The notes beneath the pieces are model-generated. The model saw only the letters and a list, made by a program, of their open reading frames with translations, searched no databases and had not been told where the DNA came from. From Pontederia crassipes (taxonomy: Eukaryota; Streptophyta; Magnoliopsida; Commelinales; Pontederiaceae), in assembly GCA_030549335.1 (NCBI GenBank), contig CM060198.1, positions 64,523,958-64,587,957 of the forward strand: a stretch of 64,000 nt of DNA, given 5' to 3'. This document shows positions 29,588-40,785 of the stretch, one piece after another. How positions within the stretch are numbered: the stretch's first letter is position 1; each line of letters begins with the position of its first letter. The position numbers and the translations under genes are program-made.

Positions 29588-31186
29588 ATGGGTGTGTTTG
29601 GATAGGAACAAAATATCAGAATAATGTAATGTTCTGCCAAACACATCCGAATGTTCTGGTGGGCCTGCACTTATTTTTGTTCCGATCAACGACGAAAATT
29701 CCTGAACCAAAGTTCTTGCTCGCGGCAAGAACTTCGGAATGTTCTCGATTGCATGAGAATTATCTCGAAACCCACGCCGAAGTTGGAAAAAAGCAGATGT
29801 CTTTTCCATTTCACCTGAGCCGTATGCTTCGCTCTCATCCGCTTATGAGTTCGCTCTCCGTCGGCAGCTGCAAGACTTCTCGTTCGTTGCTTGAAGTTCG
29901 ATCTACGACCTCGGATGACATGGTGATTCGGCAAAGATCGTGCTTGCAGGTAACTCGCGTGTTTCGTGGAGTTGCAGTCCCTATTTTTTGTTCACTCTCA
30001 AAAGTTTTCTGTGTTGTTTTTTCAAATCTCTGTCGACGATCGATTTCTTGAGCACGTCATCTGTCGTCCGACATTTATGTGATTTTGTCTGAGTTTTGTG
30101 ACATCAGGTCAACGTTTTGGTGTCAGATCTGAGATTTAGCTCGACGCCGGCCATTTTTTCGCGATCTCCTTGAAATCTTGGGCCGCCGACTTCCTAGGGT
30201 TTTTTGGATCAGTCAGTGGACGCGTGATTTTTGACTTCTATTTTCCAATCCATGTTGTAGGGTTTGCGGGTGACCGTATCTCTGTCGGGCCTTCAGATTT
30301 TGTGGGGCCTGGGACATGATTTTGATTTCTTTGTTTACTAAGTACTTCACCGATTTGAAAATTTGTGAATTCTTCAGTCATCCCCCGAAAGGGCATTTTT
30401 GAAAGTCTATGCAATTTTTCTTATTTAACACTTCCTCTTTGTCAGCCGAAAGGTACAATCGGATTATCTCCGGCCACAACCCACGAATTCCCCTCGCCAA
30501 GAAATCGCAGGTTTCCCGGTCATCCAACTTCAAGTAATTCCCGTCCTAGAAATCGCATTTTTTCTTCTTTAAAGATTTACGTTTCGGCTACATACTGTAA
30601 ACCAACTTTGTGATACATTTCTTTAGGTAATGCGAGAGAATCGAGTGTTCCCGCCATCCCCTTCCACGACGACATTCTTGCCATCAACATCCGCCGAGCT
30701 AAGACTATAGTGTCAAAGCCCTTTCCCTTGATTCAGGGGTTCTGTGATAGTGATAATGTATCGAAACATGTTAGAGATTTAAACTTATGGTCATGACATG
30801 TTTGTGTTGTGTTGTGTTTTGGTTTCGATGCATTTATGGATGGCATGTTTTAATCATGTTTGAAGCATTATTATTTCCTCCACGCATGATTTATTCATGT
30901 CTTAAACACTCTTAGGTAGTTTATTTCAGGGCAAGGTACTTTATCTTAGAATTTGACTACAAGGCTAATTGGCTTCAATCTCCAACCTATACACAAAACC
31001 ATGACAAACAATTCCACAAAATAGGAAGTGTAGCACAGATCGCTTTCTTCCTGAATATTATCTAACACATCATACGACAATAAGTAAATTTTAGCATGTG
31101 ACTACTAGTATTTTGGCTACCTTTTACAATTCTCTTTCATTGCTCTTCTCTAAACAGTAATGAGTTCCACTAAAAGAAAATAGAAG
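29588..31186 (+). other. Harbinger 5' terminal and leader region
   Basis: It contains the proposed terminus, inverted GGAACAAAAT / ATTTTTGTTCC subterminal motifs, and a hairpin AGTTCTTGC...GCAAGAACT (29711-29733) also found in MITE R1 copy 2. The 177-codon ORF at 29518-30051 has no recognisable domain and starts upstream of the proposed element end. I do not call it a gene. Confidence 0.5.
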
Positions 31187-32503
31187 ATGGTCTCCTCTGC
31201 GGAGAAGGCAAAATCTAGCCATTGGTCGTCGAATATGGATTCCTATTTCGTAGGGATGATGATGCAGGAAAATGTTGATGGATTCTTCCAGTGTAACACC
31301 TTCGCACCAGAAGCATGGAAAAGAATGTGTAACATGTTCAATGAACACTTTCGTGAGAGAATGACCATGGAGCACATGAAAAACCATCTAAAAGTGATGA
31401 AACGAAACTTCGAATTGTATAGAACTCTAGCCAATAAGAGTGGATGGGGATGGGATCCGAAAAAATGCATGCCCGAGCCATCGGAAAAGAGAATGTGGGA
31501 TGAGGTCATTGCGGTGAGTACTAATTCAATTCGTAGATGCACACACCATCCTTTGCTTTCAACATCTACTAACACCTATGTTTTGCTGTAGTAGGGGAAC
31601 AAAGACTACGCGAGGGTGAAAATAAATGATTTCCACATTATGACGACTTCGTCTTCCTGTTCGCAAAGAACACTACCACGGGAAAGGGGGCCTGTACGAC
31701 CATGAAGCTAGTAGACCTAGAAGAGGAACAAGATAGTTCCGACGATAACATTATTGATATGACCATAACCAAAACTGAAGGACCACAGAAGAATGATCCT
31801 AACCCATAGGAAAATTTCGGGGCGCAACCAGCTTCGTATGGAACCACATCTTCCGGAAAGAGAACGAGATCTCGTTCCATTCTAGTGTCATCGAAGAAGA
31901 AGAAGAAGAAGAAGAAGAAGAAGAAGAAGAAGAAGAAGAAGAAGAAGAAGAAGAAGAAGAAACCTGCGAGGGACGTGGATTGGGTGGCACAAGAGATAGC
32001 CATTAAGAAGTTACATCTCATGGAGGAAATGCTTTCCCTACAAAATAAAAAAACATGGGGCTGCAGATGCTTGTTGGGCGAAATTGGAGGCCAGGATGCC
32101 CAACCTTCCTTCACATGTCAAGCTCGTTGTCGCTGATGCATTGAAGGAAGAAAAGGAGTTATAGACTTTCATGCAATCCGATGACCACATGCTTGAAAGT
32201 TGGATTGCAAGAAAAGTGTCAGAATACTACCGTCTACCACCTCCCGCACCTCCGGCAGTGGGGTTGACATCTTTTGGTGCTGAGCAAGGGAGATCGAATG
32301 TACCACTTGGGGTAGCACCATTTGCGAGTGTCGTCACTTATGCAACGCCCCCGACAATCCATGTTTCAGATGTCCGTGCACCTTTCCCTGGAGCAAGTGT
32401 CATGGGAAATCCTTTTTCGACCTTTCCAAGTGTGTCGTATCCCCTCAACATCTCCAACCCGTACTTCAGTCCGAGAAAACTCGTAAGGCCTACAAACCCA
32501 TGA
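31187..32503 (+). pseudogene. Harbinger MYB/SANT-like DNA-binding protein, decayed
   Basis: The first exon (31187 to about 31511) matches the Myb/SANT-like (Myb_DNA-bind_3) family of plant PIF/Harbinger ORF1 proteins: SSNMDSYFVGMMMQEN, then WKRMCNMFNEHFRERMTMEH and SGWGWDPKKCM. These proteins bind the element ends and help import the transposase. A GTGAGT donor at 31512 and a CTGTAG acceptor near 31590 suggest one intron. Downstream the reading frame continues with a frameshift near 31636, a TAG in the region coding NPxENF, and a lysine run encoded by an (AAG)n tract. After that come DVDWVAQEIAIKKLHLMEEM and, in another frame, SDDHMLESWIARKVSEYY. It is clearly decayed, but most of the length can be traced. 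Confidence 0.75.
31893..31962 (+). repeat. (AAG)n microsatellite inside the MYB/SANT ORF
   Basis: A pure trinucleotide run of about 70 bp in the frame that reads lysine. It may be an expansion of a basic, nuclear-localisation-like stretch. The Ser and Phe runs seen on the opposite strand are artefacts. Confidence 0.97.
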
Positions 32504-33923
32504 AACACGTTACCTTCTCGTCATTTTGTTCCAGCAAGATCCAATGGGGCCGAGGCTTTCTCGAGCGACACGGAGTAGTATCTTTTGGTTCTTGTTGTAT
32601 TTGTTTGTCTTTCGTCCATGTATTTTTGTTTGCATGAGCCGTGCATTCTAATGTGTCCGAAGACTTTGTACTCTAATTCCAAACTAAGACTATTATGATG
32701 TGTGCTTTAATTTGGTATGCTATGTATTTTCCGCCTGACTTAAGTAACAACTATGTTAAACTTTTTTTTTGCTGTGTAAGTCTTTGTGGTCTCTATTTTT
32801 CACGTACCTCACCTCTGCTGTGCTAGATGAATCTTGAAGAGATGTGGAATATTTTGGTTGATGATGAATTGTTTGAGGACGACACTACTTCTTCCTCACT
32901 AGCTTATATTAGCTCAGCTGTGATCTCTGTTAGCATACCGAGGATGTCATGTACGACACGGCCATTCACAGGAAATCAGACAGTTAACAAAATGTTGAAT
33001 GGACACCCGAAAAGAGGGTACCATCATTTCGGATTGAAGAACACAGTGTTTTTTATGTTGAAGGAGCTGCTTGTCTCGCGAGGGCTGATGCATGCAAAAT
33101 ATAACATATTTTAGATTATTATTTTAGTTAATTTTTCTGTAATTTAATCATAGCATGCATTATTTTAAGTCATTTTTAGTCATAATTTCGGATTTATCGA
33201 TTTTAATCGTTAATTCTTTGAATATTTTAATTGTGGATGGATTAATTAAAATTTGATAATTATTTTGCGAGAAATGCCGAATACACAATTATCCGAGGGA
33301 TTATGTTATCGGCCGCAATTCAGTTGCAATATGATTTATGGGCCGCAATTCGATAATCAAAGTTTATCAGCCGAGAACTCCGACATCAAAGATCTATCCT
33401 TAACCAAGTTTATCGGCCGAGAACATCAAGTTGGGCAAAACACCATATGACTCAAGTTTATCGGCCACAATCCAAGAGTTTATCCTTACTGGCCGATATC
33501 TTTGGGGATAAAAGCTTATCATTAACCAAGGATTATCGGCCGAGATACAAATAAGAACCTTTATCTCGGGGGCAGAACGTCATAACCAATCAAGATTATC
33601 AGCCATAAAAGTCCAATCGTAATGGAGGTGATGATGTATCATTGGGCGATAAAGCAATAACAACCTTTATCTTAGGGGCGCAAAACACATCATGCATTGA
33701 GTTTATCGACTGCAAATCAAACATGAATTTTTATTTACCTTCGCGACCGAAAGCTCCAATCATTGGGCAAGTATCGTGGCCGAGAATTATAAAAAAAAGT
33801 TTATCATCAGGTGCTAAACGGATAAAATTTTATCGTGGCCGAGATTTAAAAGTCAAGTTTATCTCAAGTTAAAGTCGGCCGTACGATATCACGATCGTGA
33901 TCAAATTGAAAGCCGTCCACACC

Positions 33924-33931
33924 TATAAATA
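33924..33931 (+). promoter_or_regulatory. LTR TATA box
   Basis: TATAAATA, conserved at 42861-42868 in the 3' LTR, and the best candidate for the element promoter. Transcription would start near 33955, which places the conserved 64-codon ORF (33962-34156) at the very 5' end of the RNA. Confidence 0.65.
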
Positions 33932-33961
33932 GAGGAGGAAGCCATCATCCCAATTGGTGTT

Positions 33962-34156
33962 TTGAAGTTTGGTTTTCTTCTACGACGAGTCGAGAGTATG
34001 CAGGCTTCGACCAGAGAGAGATTTGATCGGACGACTGTTCCAGACGCTCCGACAACATCCGAGGGCCTTGATTTTATTCTTGGTGTAATTCTTCCAATTA
34101 TTATTGTTATTTTGTTATTATCTCTCTGCAATTCTAGGATGAACTCCATGTTTTAA
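33962..34156 (+). CDS. Small ORF in the LTR R/U5 region (possible uORF)
   Basis: 64 codons; its partner in the 3' LTR is open over the same length (42895-43089) despite several substitutions. The N-terminal half is charged (LLRRVESMQASTRERFDRT). The C-terminal half contains a strongly hydrophobic stretch of about 17 residues (GVILPIIIVILLLSLC) that could span a membrane. I recognise no family. The LTRs were identical at insertion, so retention of both ORFs is only weak evidence of function. Whether it is translated is unknown. Confidence 0.3.
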   Translation: MKFGFLLRRVESMQASTRERFDRTTVPDAPTTSEGLDFILGVILPIIIVILLLSLCNSRMNSMF

Positions 34157-34925
34157 TTATTTTAATTTTAGGAGATTATTATTGAAGAGAAATTATGTGA
34201 ACTCGTATTTCATTATTATTGAATTTCTTTTGATCAATTTTTAATTGTGTTTAGTGCTTTTGATTTAATTATTTAAATTTCTGAGTTAAGTAATTATCAG
34301 TTTGTGGGCTACTTAATTTCATATTTTATTCAGTTAAATTAAATGATTTATTATGAAATTAGAAATTGACATAGGTCTAATAATTAGTGTGTGGAGAATT
34401 AGATCTGTGTGGTTTGTTAATCTATGCCAGTTTGTGAAGTGATTATTAGTTTAGGATTTTCATATTAATGCATCTTAATTTTAATTTCATCTGACGAATA
34501 CCAGTTTGTGGGACTTTAGTTTTGATTAAATTTATGATAGTTTGATTTACCGAATTAAATAACAGAATTATCAGTTTGCGGACTCTGTGATGTTAATCTT
34601 GTAAATTAATAACTTGAGAAAATTCCTGATCCATCTTAAGAATTTTAATTTATTTTTTTTTTGTTCACATATTTTTTCTTAAATTATTATCATCCTAAGA
34701 CCAACTTCAACACCATTATTTTATTTTCTCTATTTTTATTTTACAATTTCAAAACTTATTTCCAAAAATCCATGTTTTTCCTCTCTTATTAATTTATAAA
34801 TTCAGATATTTTATTAATAATATTTTTTGTGAGTTCGACACTCTTACTCCTATTACTATATTACTTGAGCGACTAATGCACTTGCTAGCGATTTTATTTT
34901 GCTACATAATTTTACGCATCAAGTT

Positions 34926-34943
34926 TTTAGCGTCGTTGCCGGG
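34926..34943 (+). other. Primer-binding site, tRNA-Asp-like
   Basis: TTTAGCGTCGTTGCCGGG lies a few bases after the 5' LTR. It resembles TGGCGCCGTTGCCGGGG, the complement of plant tRNA-Asp 3' ends used by many Athila-type elements, with about three mismatches. Confidence 0.7.
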
Positions 34944-36801
34944 AGATTATTTTATTAATTAATTTCTGATGTTTATGAATTATTAGGAGATGTAAATAAA
35001 TTGTAAATAATTCTTTGTAAATATGTACTATTTTAATTATTTTTACTTTTTTGTGAATAAACTAACATTTTTCTTTTGCAGATAAAGGTCATGACATTTT
35101 TAAATTTGTTGACTTTCGGCTTACATTTTGACGCCGATTGGATTTTTCAAATTACGTGGACTTATGATTTTACGACCAAGATTTATTTTGTCGGCTTTAC
35201 TGGTTTTACGACCTCGCAGTGTATCGATTTTGATTTTTAAACTTTCAATTTTGCAGCCGCAATTTTAACTTTTGTTTTGCGCTTCGATTAATGATCGTAT
35301 TTGATTTCAATTTGATTTGATTTGATTTAATTGTGCCTTGCGACCGTAAAGTTTTGATCCTCGGAACGTCTAATCATTTCAACTTGAACTTCGAGTTTAC
35401 GCTCGCAGAAGACGTTTAACGATAAACTTTTATCTTTTTGCGATTGGCAAATTTTATCTGAGTTTTACGGTCGAAATGTCACTTTATCAATGATGATTGA
35501 ATTGATTTATTTCTCTTTCGCATTGGATTGATTGAGCACATGATTTTGCGGCCGACAATTTTATGAAATTTTCTTTGTGACAGGTATGACGTTGGTTTCG
35601 TGTTATTCTTCCTTTTACGCATTGAATTTTCATCTCAGTCATGTATGGTTTTACGGCCGATATTTTCTGAACATTTGTTTTTACGCCATCTTACGACCTT
35701 GTTTCGGCCATTTTATTTGTGGAACTTTCTTTCTCGGCCATAAAGGATCACGTTCGACTTAATTTTCATCGATTTACGGTCGATATGAATTTTACTCTTC
35801 CTCGGCCGTAATGATCCATTTGTCGACGTTTCGTTCGATTTTTATTTCGGTCTAAACCCTATTCTATTTTATGGCCAAAGGTTGTCGACTTCGGTTCTTT
35901 ATGCCTAGAGTTTTATATGCGAGGAGTTGATTAATTCTTTATGCCCAGGAGTCAATTTAATTCTCTTTCGACCGAGATGATTCATCGCCGTGTTAATTTT
36001 TATGCCATCTTACAACGTTGTTTCGGCCATAATCCAACAAGTTTTACGCCTTCACGTTGATTAATCCCTCTCGACATTGTTTCATGGTTTTTGCGGCCGA
36101 ACGACCCTCGGAATACTAATCTAATTTCTGTCGTAAATCTATTTCTGTATTGCGGCCGATCAATCTTCTTTCCTCTATGAAAATAATTTTTGCTATTGTC
36201 TGATTATTGGCTTTGCGGCCGCAAATTTGGTTATTGATTTTGTGCTGCAAGCTTTACGGCTGAACGAGTGCTTAATTTTTATGACCATATAATTGATTTA
36301 CTTTCGGTCGATATTAATATTTGACATTTGAATTGGTTTTCGAGTTTTGATTTTTCGCCGTATTCGATAATTTTCTGTGAATTTTGGTGGCCGTAATTAG
36401 GTTAATTCCTCTCGGACATTAATTTTAACGACCTAATGAATTTTCGATGATGGCTGAAAGATTTTTTATGTTTATCATTTTAAATATTATTTCTTCGTGA
36501 CCTATTATATGTATTTATTTATTTATTTTTCCTTTTTCTTTTATCTTACTGAAAATTAGTTGTTGCAGGTACTATTGAAAATTTAATCACAACTAATCCT
36601 GAAATATTCTGATAGTTCCAGACATCGCACCAGGAGTTCAAATCCGCTTTTGGAATTTGATCCTGAAATTGAAAGAACTTCACGACGATTAAGAAGAAAT
36701 ATAAGAAGAATGTCTGAACACGCAACAATCAGAGACTGGAGCAACAAAATGAACTAGTTCTGTCATAAAATAATCGACGAAAAAATGAAAAGGAACTCTC
36801 T
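34944..36801 (+). other. Retrotransposon 5' leader with dispersed GGCCG motif
   Basis: About 1.86 kb between the PBS and gag without a long ORF. It carries roughly 20 variants of a (T)TACGGCCGAT-like word spread over 35100-36420, including GCGGCCGAC, ACGGCCGATAT, TTTCGGCCAT and GCGGCCGCAAA. Spacing is loosely several tens of bases. The background between the words is T-rich, as in the LTR. Confidence 0.75.
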
Positions 36802-37931
36802 ATGAAAGAATATGTCTCGGCCAGATATAATGACCGAGAATCATGCATTGTGTTATCTGAAATCAATGCAAATAATTTTGAGATTAATCCGGCAATCGTG
36901 AGGATGATACAAACATCTCAATTTGGAGGAGGATTTCATGAATATCCTCACGATCACCTTGACAAATTTCTTGCCACTCTTAACACCTTTAGAAATAATA
37001 ATGTTTCTACTGAAGTTGTTCGTTTATTATTATTTTCACAATCCTTACGTGACAAAGCTTCTACGTGGTTCAAAACTTTGCCCGCAGGATCAGTTCACTC
37101 ATGGTTGGAGCTGGTAGAAAAGTTTGTTGGAAAATATTGCCCACCACAAAAGGTGGGCAAATATCGAAGAGAATTAAGGGCATTTGTTCAAGATGACAAT
37201 GAGACATTATATGAGGCCTGAGAACGATACAAGGAACTGTTAGCCAGAGTTTCTGACAATAGAATTTCAAAGTGGCAAGTGATGGAAGATTTTTACCATG
37301 GATTACGAGCTACAGATCAAGATAAGCTCGATCAATCAGTAGGAGGGATATAATTGAAGCTGTAGCCCTCAAGTCAAGTCAAGAAAGGAGACCATCTCGT
37401 CGAACTCATGATGTACATGCTGCACAAGGAATACAATATTCAGAAATATTGGCTCAACTGGAGTCACTTAATCAAAAATTCGAACAAATGATGTCACTAA
37501 TGGAAAATTCAAGCAATTATAGCCCTACAGGTAACACTTCAGATTCAAATCAAATTGAAAATACTAACTTTATTTTGAACCCATTTTTCAGGAGCAATGA
37601 TTATGGTTGGAGACACAATCCGAAGTTTGCCTATAATCAGAATCAAGGCCAACCTTCTGGTCCATCAAAAGATTATATACTGAAAAGGCAACCTGACGCT
37701 CTCCAATATCAATCATCAAATCACATGCAGGAAATGATGGCACAGATCATAGACATCATGCAATTGTTGCAAAAGAATATGAAATCTAGAGCCACGAGTC
37801 AGGATGCATCAATTCAAAATTTGGAAAGACAACTGGGCCAGATGGCGGCACAATTGACTGGATGTACACCAGGCTCCCTCCCAAGCAACACAAAGAAAAA
37901 TCCAAGGGGAGAAGAGCAAAATAGACCTTGA
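36802..37931 (+). pseudogene. gag of the Ty3/gypsy element, decayed
   Basis: The retrotransposon gag domain is recognisable: FGGGFHEYPHDHLDKFLATLN, then LLFSQSLRDKASTWFKTLPA, SWLELVEKFVGKYCP and ENETLYEA-type blocks. A TGA at 37219-37221 falls where gags of this group usually have Trp (LYEAWER). The downstream part reads ERYKELLARVSDN in the same frame and has a frameshift and stops near 37350-37370. It then continues in another open stretch (37449-37931) with DASIQNLERQLGQMAAQL and GSLPSNTKKNPR, the standard C-terminal gag motifs. The usual CCHC zinc knuckle is not visible. The frame ends right after the conserved PR, where protease would normally begin. Confidence 0.85.
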
Positions 37932-39252
37932 TCTTCATCAGGATTAAGTCAAGCTGACGACTATAAATCAGAACTAATTTTCTTTTTCTTTTTATTATTT
38001 AGATTAGTTTAATTAGTTGTTAATTAATATCTTAGTTAGATAGAATTAGCTTGGGTGATAGTTTTATTTTATTTTAATTAGGAAATTTTTATTTTTATTA
38101 TTTAATTTAGATGAAGTCATCTAATTTAATTAATATTTGATGTGTGCGAGGAGAGGACTTTGGACGTACTGATGCTCATTCATTTTTAAGATATGAATGC
38201 CAAAATTTAGGGGCGTAAACTCCAAGAATGGGCGTAAACTCCAAGCATTGATTCTCTCCACCTGACAACCCGACAAGACGAGACATATCACGGGCGCAAA
38301 AGGGAAAAATTTTGGAACCCGATATCCGACAAGACGTTTCTCGGGCATTAAATTCCAAATCCCAGACAATATCAGCCGCAAAACACGGAGCCTGACATCC
38401 GACACCGAAATGACATATCGGCCGCAAAAGCTCCCAACTCGCCATGCATGCATCTTATCCAACACGTGCATACATTGCGCCCGTACTCCAATGGATTTAA
38501 CCGGTCATCACATGTGTACAGGTAAGTTTACGGCCGTGTTCTTCTATAAATAGTAATACTCTTTCATTTCATTTGCAGGTCACCCACTTTGCGCCCTCTC
38601 TTTTGCACTGGACGTCTTTATATCGGCCGCCATCTTTTCATTTCTGTCAATTATGATCGAGATCGGTTGTCCGAGATCTTCACCGACGTGTACGTATTAC
38701 GACTGAAGCTTTCATAAACTATTGCGGCCGCAACATCCTTCTTCGGCCGAGCTCCTTTCTTTATCACGGCCGATAGCCATCTTTCATTCCGGCCGCCAAG
38801 TCCCTCTCTACCATTTGCGTTTGAGATCTCTTATTCACCTAATTATGGCCGGAGTTCTTCATCAACGTGTCGTCACCAAGGCCGAGCTCCACCGACACCA
38901 TTTGCGGCTGAGAAGTCACTGAATTACGGTCGGAGTCCATCGACATTTCTTCGCACCGGCCGAGTCTCCCTCTTCATCGACTTAAAGCTGCTGCGGTCGA
39001 ATACCTCAGAATCGCTGACTTTCTTCGCTGGTCAATTAATCGACTTAAAGCTGCTGCGGCCGAGTACCTCGGAATCACCACCTTTCTTAGTTGGTCAATT
39101 ATATTATAATGAGGAGATTTGCTAGTATTTGAAGGGGGCGTCACGATCGACAACATCCGGACGCTCAGCCCGCGCCGCAATCTTCGCAATTAATTTTATA
39201 TTCGGGAGATTATTATTGGACCAAGCCTGCTTACCAAGATCATTTTAAAAGA
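37932..39252 (+). other. Spacer between gag and ORF2, with possible internal promoter
   Basis: No long ORF. Bases 38590-39080 are again rich in CGGCCGA words (for example TTCGGCCGAGCTC and GCGGCCGCAACATC), including a repeated CGACTTAAAGCTGCTGCGG unit at about 38980 and 39040. A CTATAAATA box at about 38543-38551 precedes TTTGCAGGTC, so ORF2 may have its own promoter or use a splice acceptor here. Confidence 0.55.
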
Positions 39253-40785
39253 ATGGCCGCTGTACGAGTCAATGCCACCAGATTTCCAGACAGTGAAATA
39301 CTGAGGGAGTATAATTTATTTGCAGATATTCATTTATTATTTTCTCAGATTGACATTTCAGATTTTGTTCAACAGTGGTGGCCGACTTATGAAGTCTTTA
39401 CTAAGGAATTCTTATCATCTCTCGAGGTCTTCAATCTGGATGGCAGACAATATGATCAACCTCGCATTTCTTTTCAGCTATACGGGCGACCGTTCACATT
39501 GACCTTAGAAGATTTTAATAATATTTATGGATTTTCCAACTATGGGTCTCGTTCTATTCCTACTGACTTTCATGCTGAAGATTTTTGGAAACAAATAACT
39601 GAAGAAGATTGATTGGTCTAGAGTACAGCCAAGGAAAGTACAATCGAAAATTTTGTCCTGCGCTTCGTCCATCGCATGCTCAGTAACACCCTTAGTGGAC
39701 GAAGTGACAGTGATGGAGCCATCTCAGAGGCAGAGCTATTCTTGATCCACAGTATGCTCCACAGAACACAGGTCAATGTCGGCGCATTCCTCATTCGTCG
39801 TCTTCAACGCCGTACCACTCTTCAGAGCGGTAGTATCAATATGGGTGCCCTTATCACGCCAATAGCTTAACATTTCAGACTGGACCTGGATGATCTTGAA
39901 GCTGTTCCAGGAATTGCCCACATCAATCGACGAACCATTCTGGCCATGGGCCTCGCCAAGACTAACAATGTAGGGGTTAAAGTTTTTATTTTTAAAGAGA
40001 GTGATTTGAAGGTGCCTTGGAGTGACCGAAATGAGTTTACACCAATTAATCCTGATAATTGGTTACTTTTTAGGCAGATCATAGCTCCAGTCATCCCCCC
40101 TGCAGAACCATCTACCTCTGTCGGACAACCACACTAAGATGAAACATTCTCCTAGTTTGATTCTACTGATTATGCGACAGCTCAACACTACTTTCAGCAG
40201 GCACATGAATTCCAAGCTGCATCACCGCCAGCTTCCCAATATGCCACATCAGCCCATTCACCTTATATGCCGGTGCCTTCTCCAATTCCATCTCTAGCAC
40301 AAGAGAGCTCTTCAGATTTCTCGTTCATACCGGCTACTCCTTATGAGAAACGCGATTCGATAGAAATATCTGCCACTTTACAGGAACCTGTGCGGAATCA
40401 CTATATAGCACCGGAGCCCACTTTTACTTCAGCCCCAGAGCAGACTTACGTTCCACCTCCGCCACCTCAACCTGACTATGTTTCCATGCAAAACTTATGG
40501 GAATCAATGTACGATGAGCAACTTCGTCAGGTAGGGGAATTTCACATTTTTCAAGAAGAACAACTTCGTCAAGCAAGAGAGTTGCACGCTATTCGAGAAG
40601 AGCAACATCGATAGGCCCAAGAGTTGATTAACATTCGAGCTGACTTTAGCAATATGGATGATCGTCAGGGTCATTTCGAATTCCTCCAGAATCAGCATGT
40701 TCGCATGACAAGGCGCATCCATGAGTATAATATGCGCCAAGGATATCTCAGCTATCATCTACCATCGCCACCTCATAGACAGCAA
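39253..40785 (+). pseudogene. ORF2 of the retrotransposon, ATHILA/plant-transposon-protein-like
   Basis: The frame can be read continuously over about 510 codons, broken only by stop codons: TGA 39610, TAG a few codons later, TAA 39868, TAA 40135, TAG about 40150 and TAG 40612. I see no frameshift. The N-terminal ~120 residues (FADIHLLFSQIDISDFVQQW, FTKEFLSSLEVF, FQLYGRPFTLTLEDFNNIYG) match the pattern of the plant-specific ATHILA ORF-1 / putative plant transposon protein domains in Athila-type and other gypsy elements. The C-terminal part is Pro/Gln-rich (YVPPPPPQPD). It ends in a coiled-coil-like stretch with a repeated EEQLRQARELH unit. Its biochemical role is unknown. Confidence 0.7.

Larger units (their letters stand above)
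33086..34921 (+). repeat. 5' LTR
   Basis: 1836 bp, TG...CA bounded, with terminal TGATGC/GCATCA inverted repeats. The first 800 bp hold about a dozen CGGCCGA-like words (for example TTTATCGGCCGAGAA). A TATAAATA promoter box lies at 33924-33931. It differs from the 3' LTR by scattered substitutions and small indels, so the insertion is not very recent. Confidence 0.93.

Noticed and set aside
29518-30051. 177-codon plus-strand ORF at the Harbinger left end
   Set aside because: It starts outside the proposed transposon end and crosses its inverted motifs; no recognisable domain.
31638-32114. Minus-strand ORF with long Phe run
   Set aside because: Reverse reading of the (AAG)n tract in the MYB/SANT ORF.
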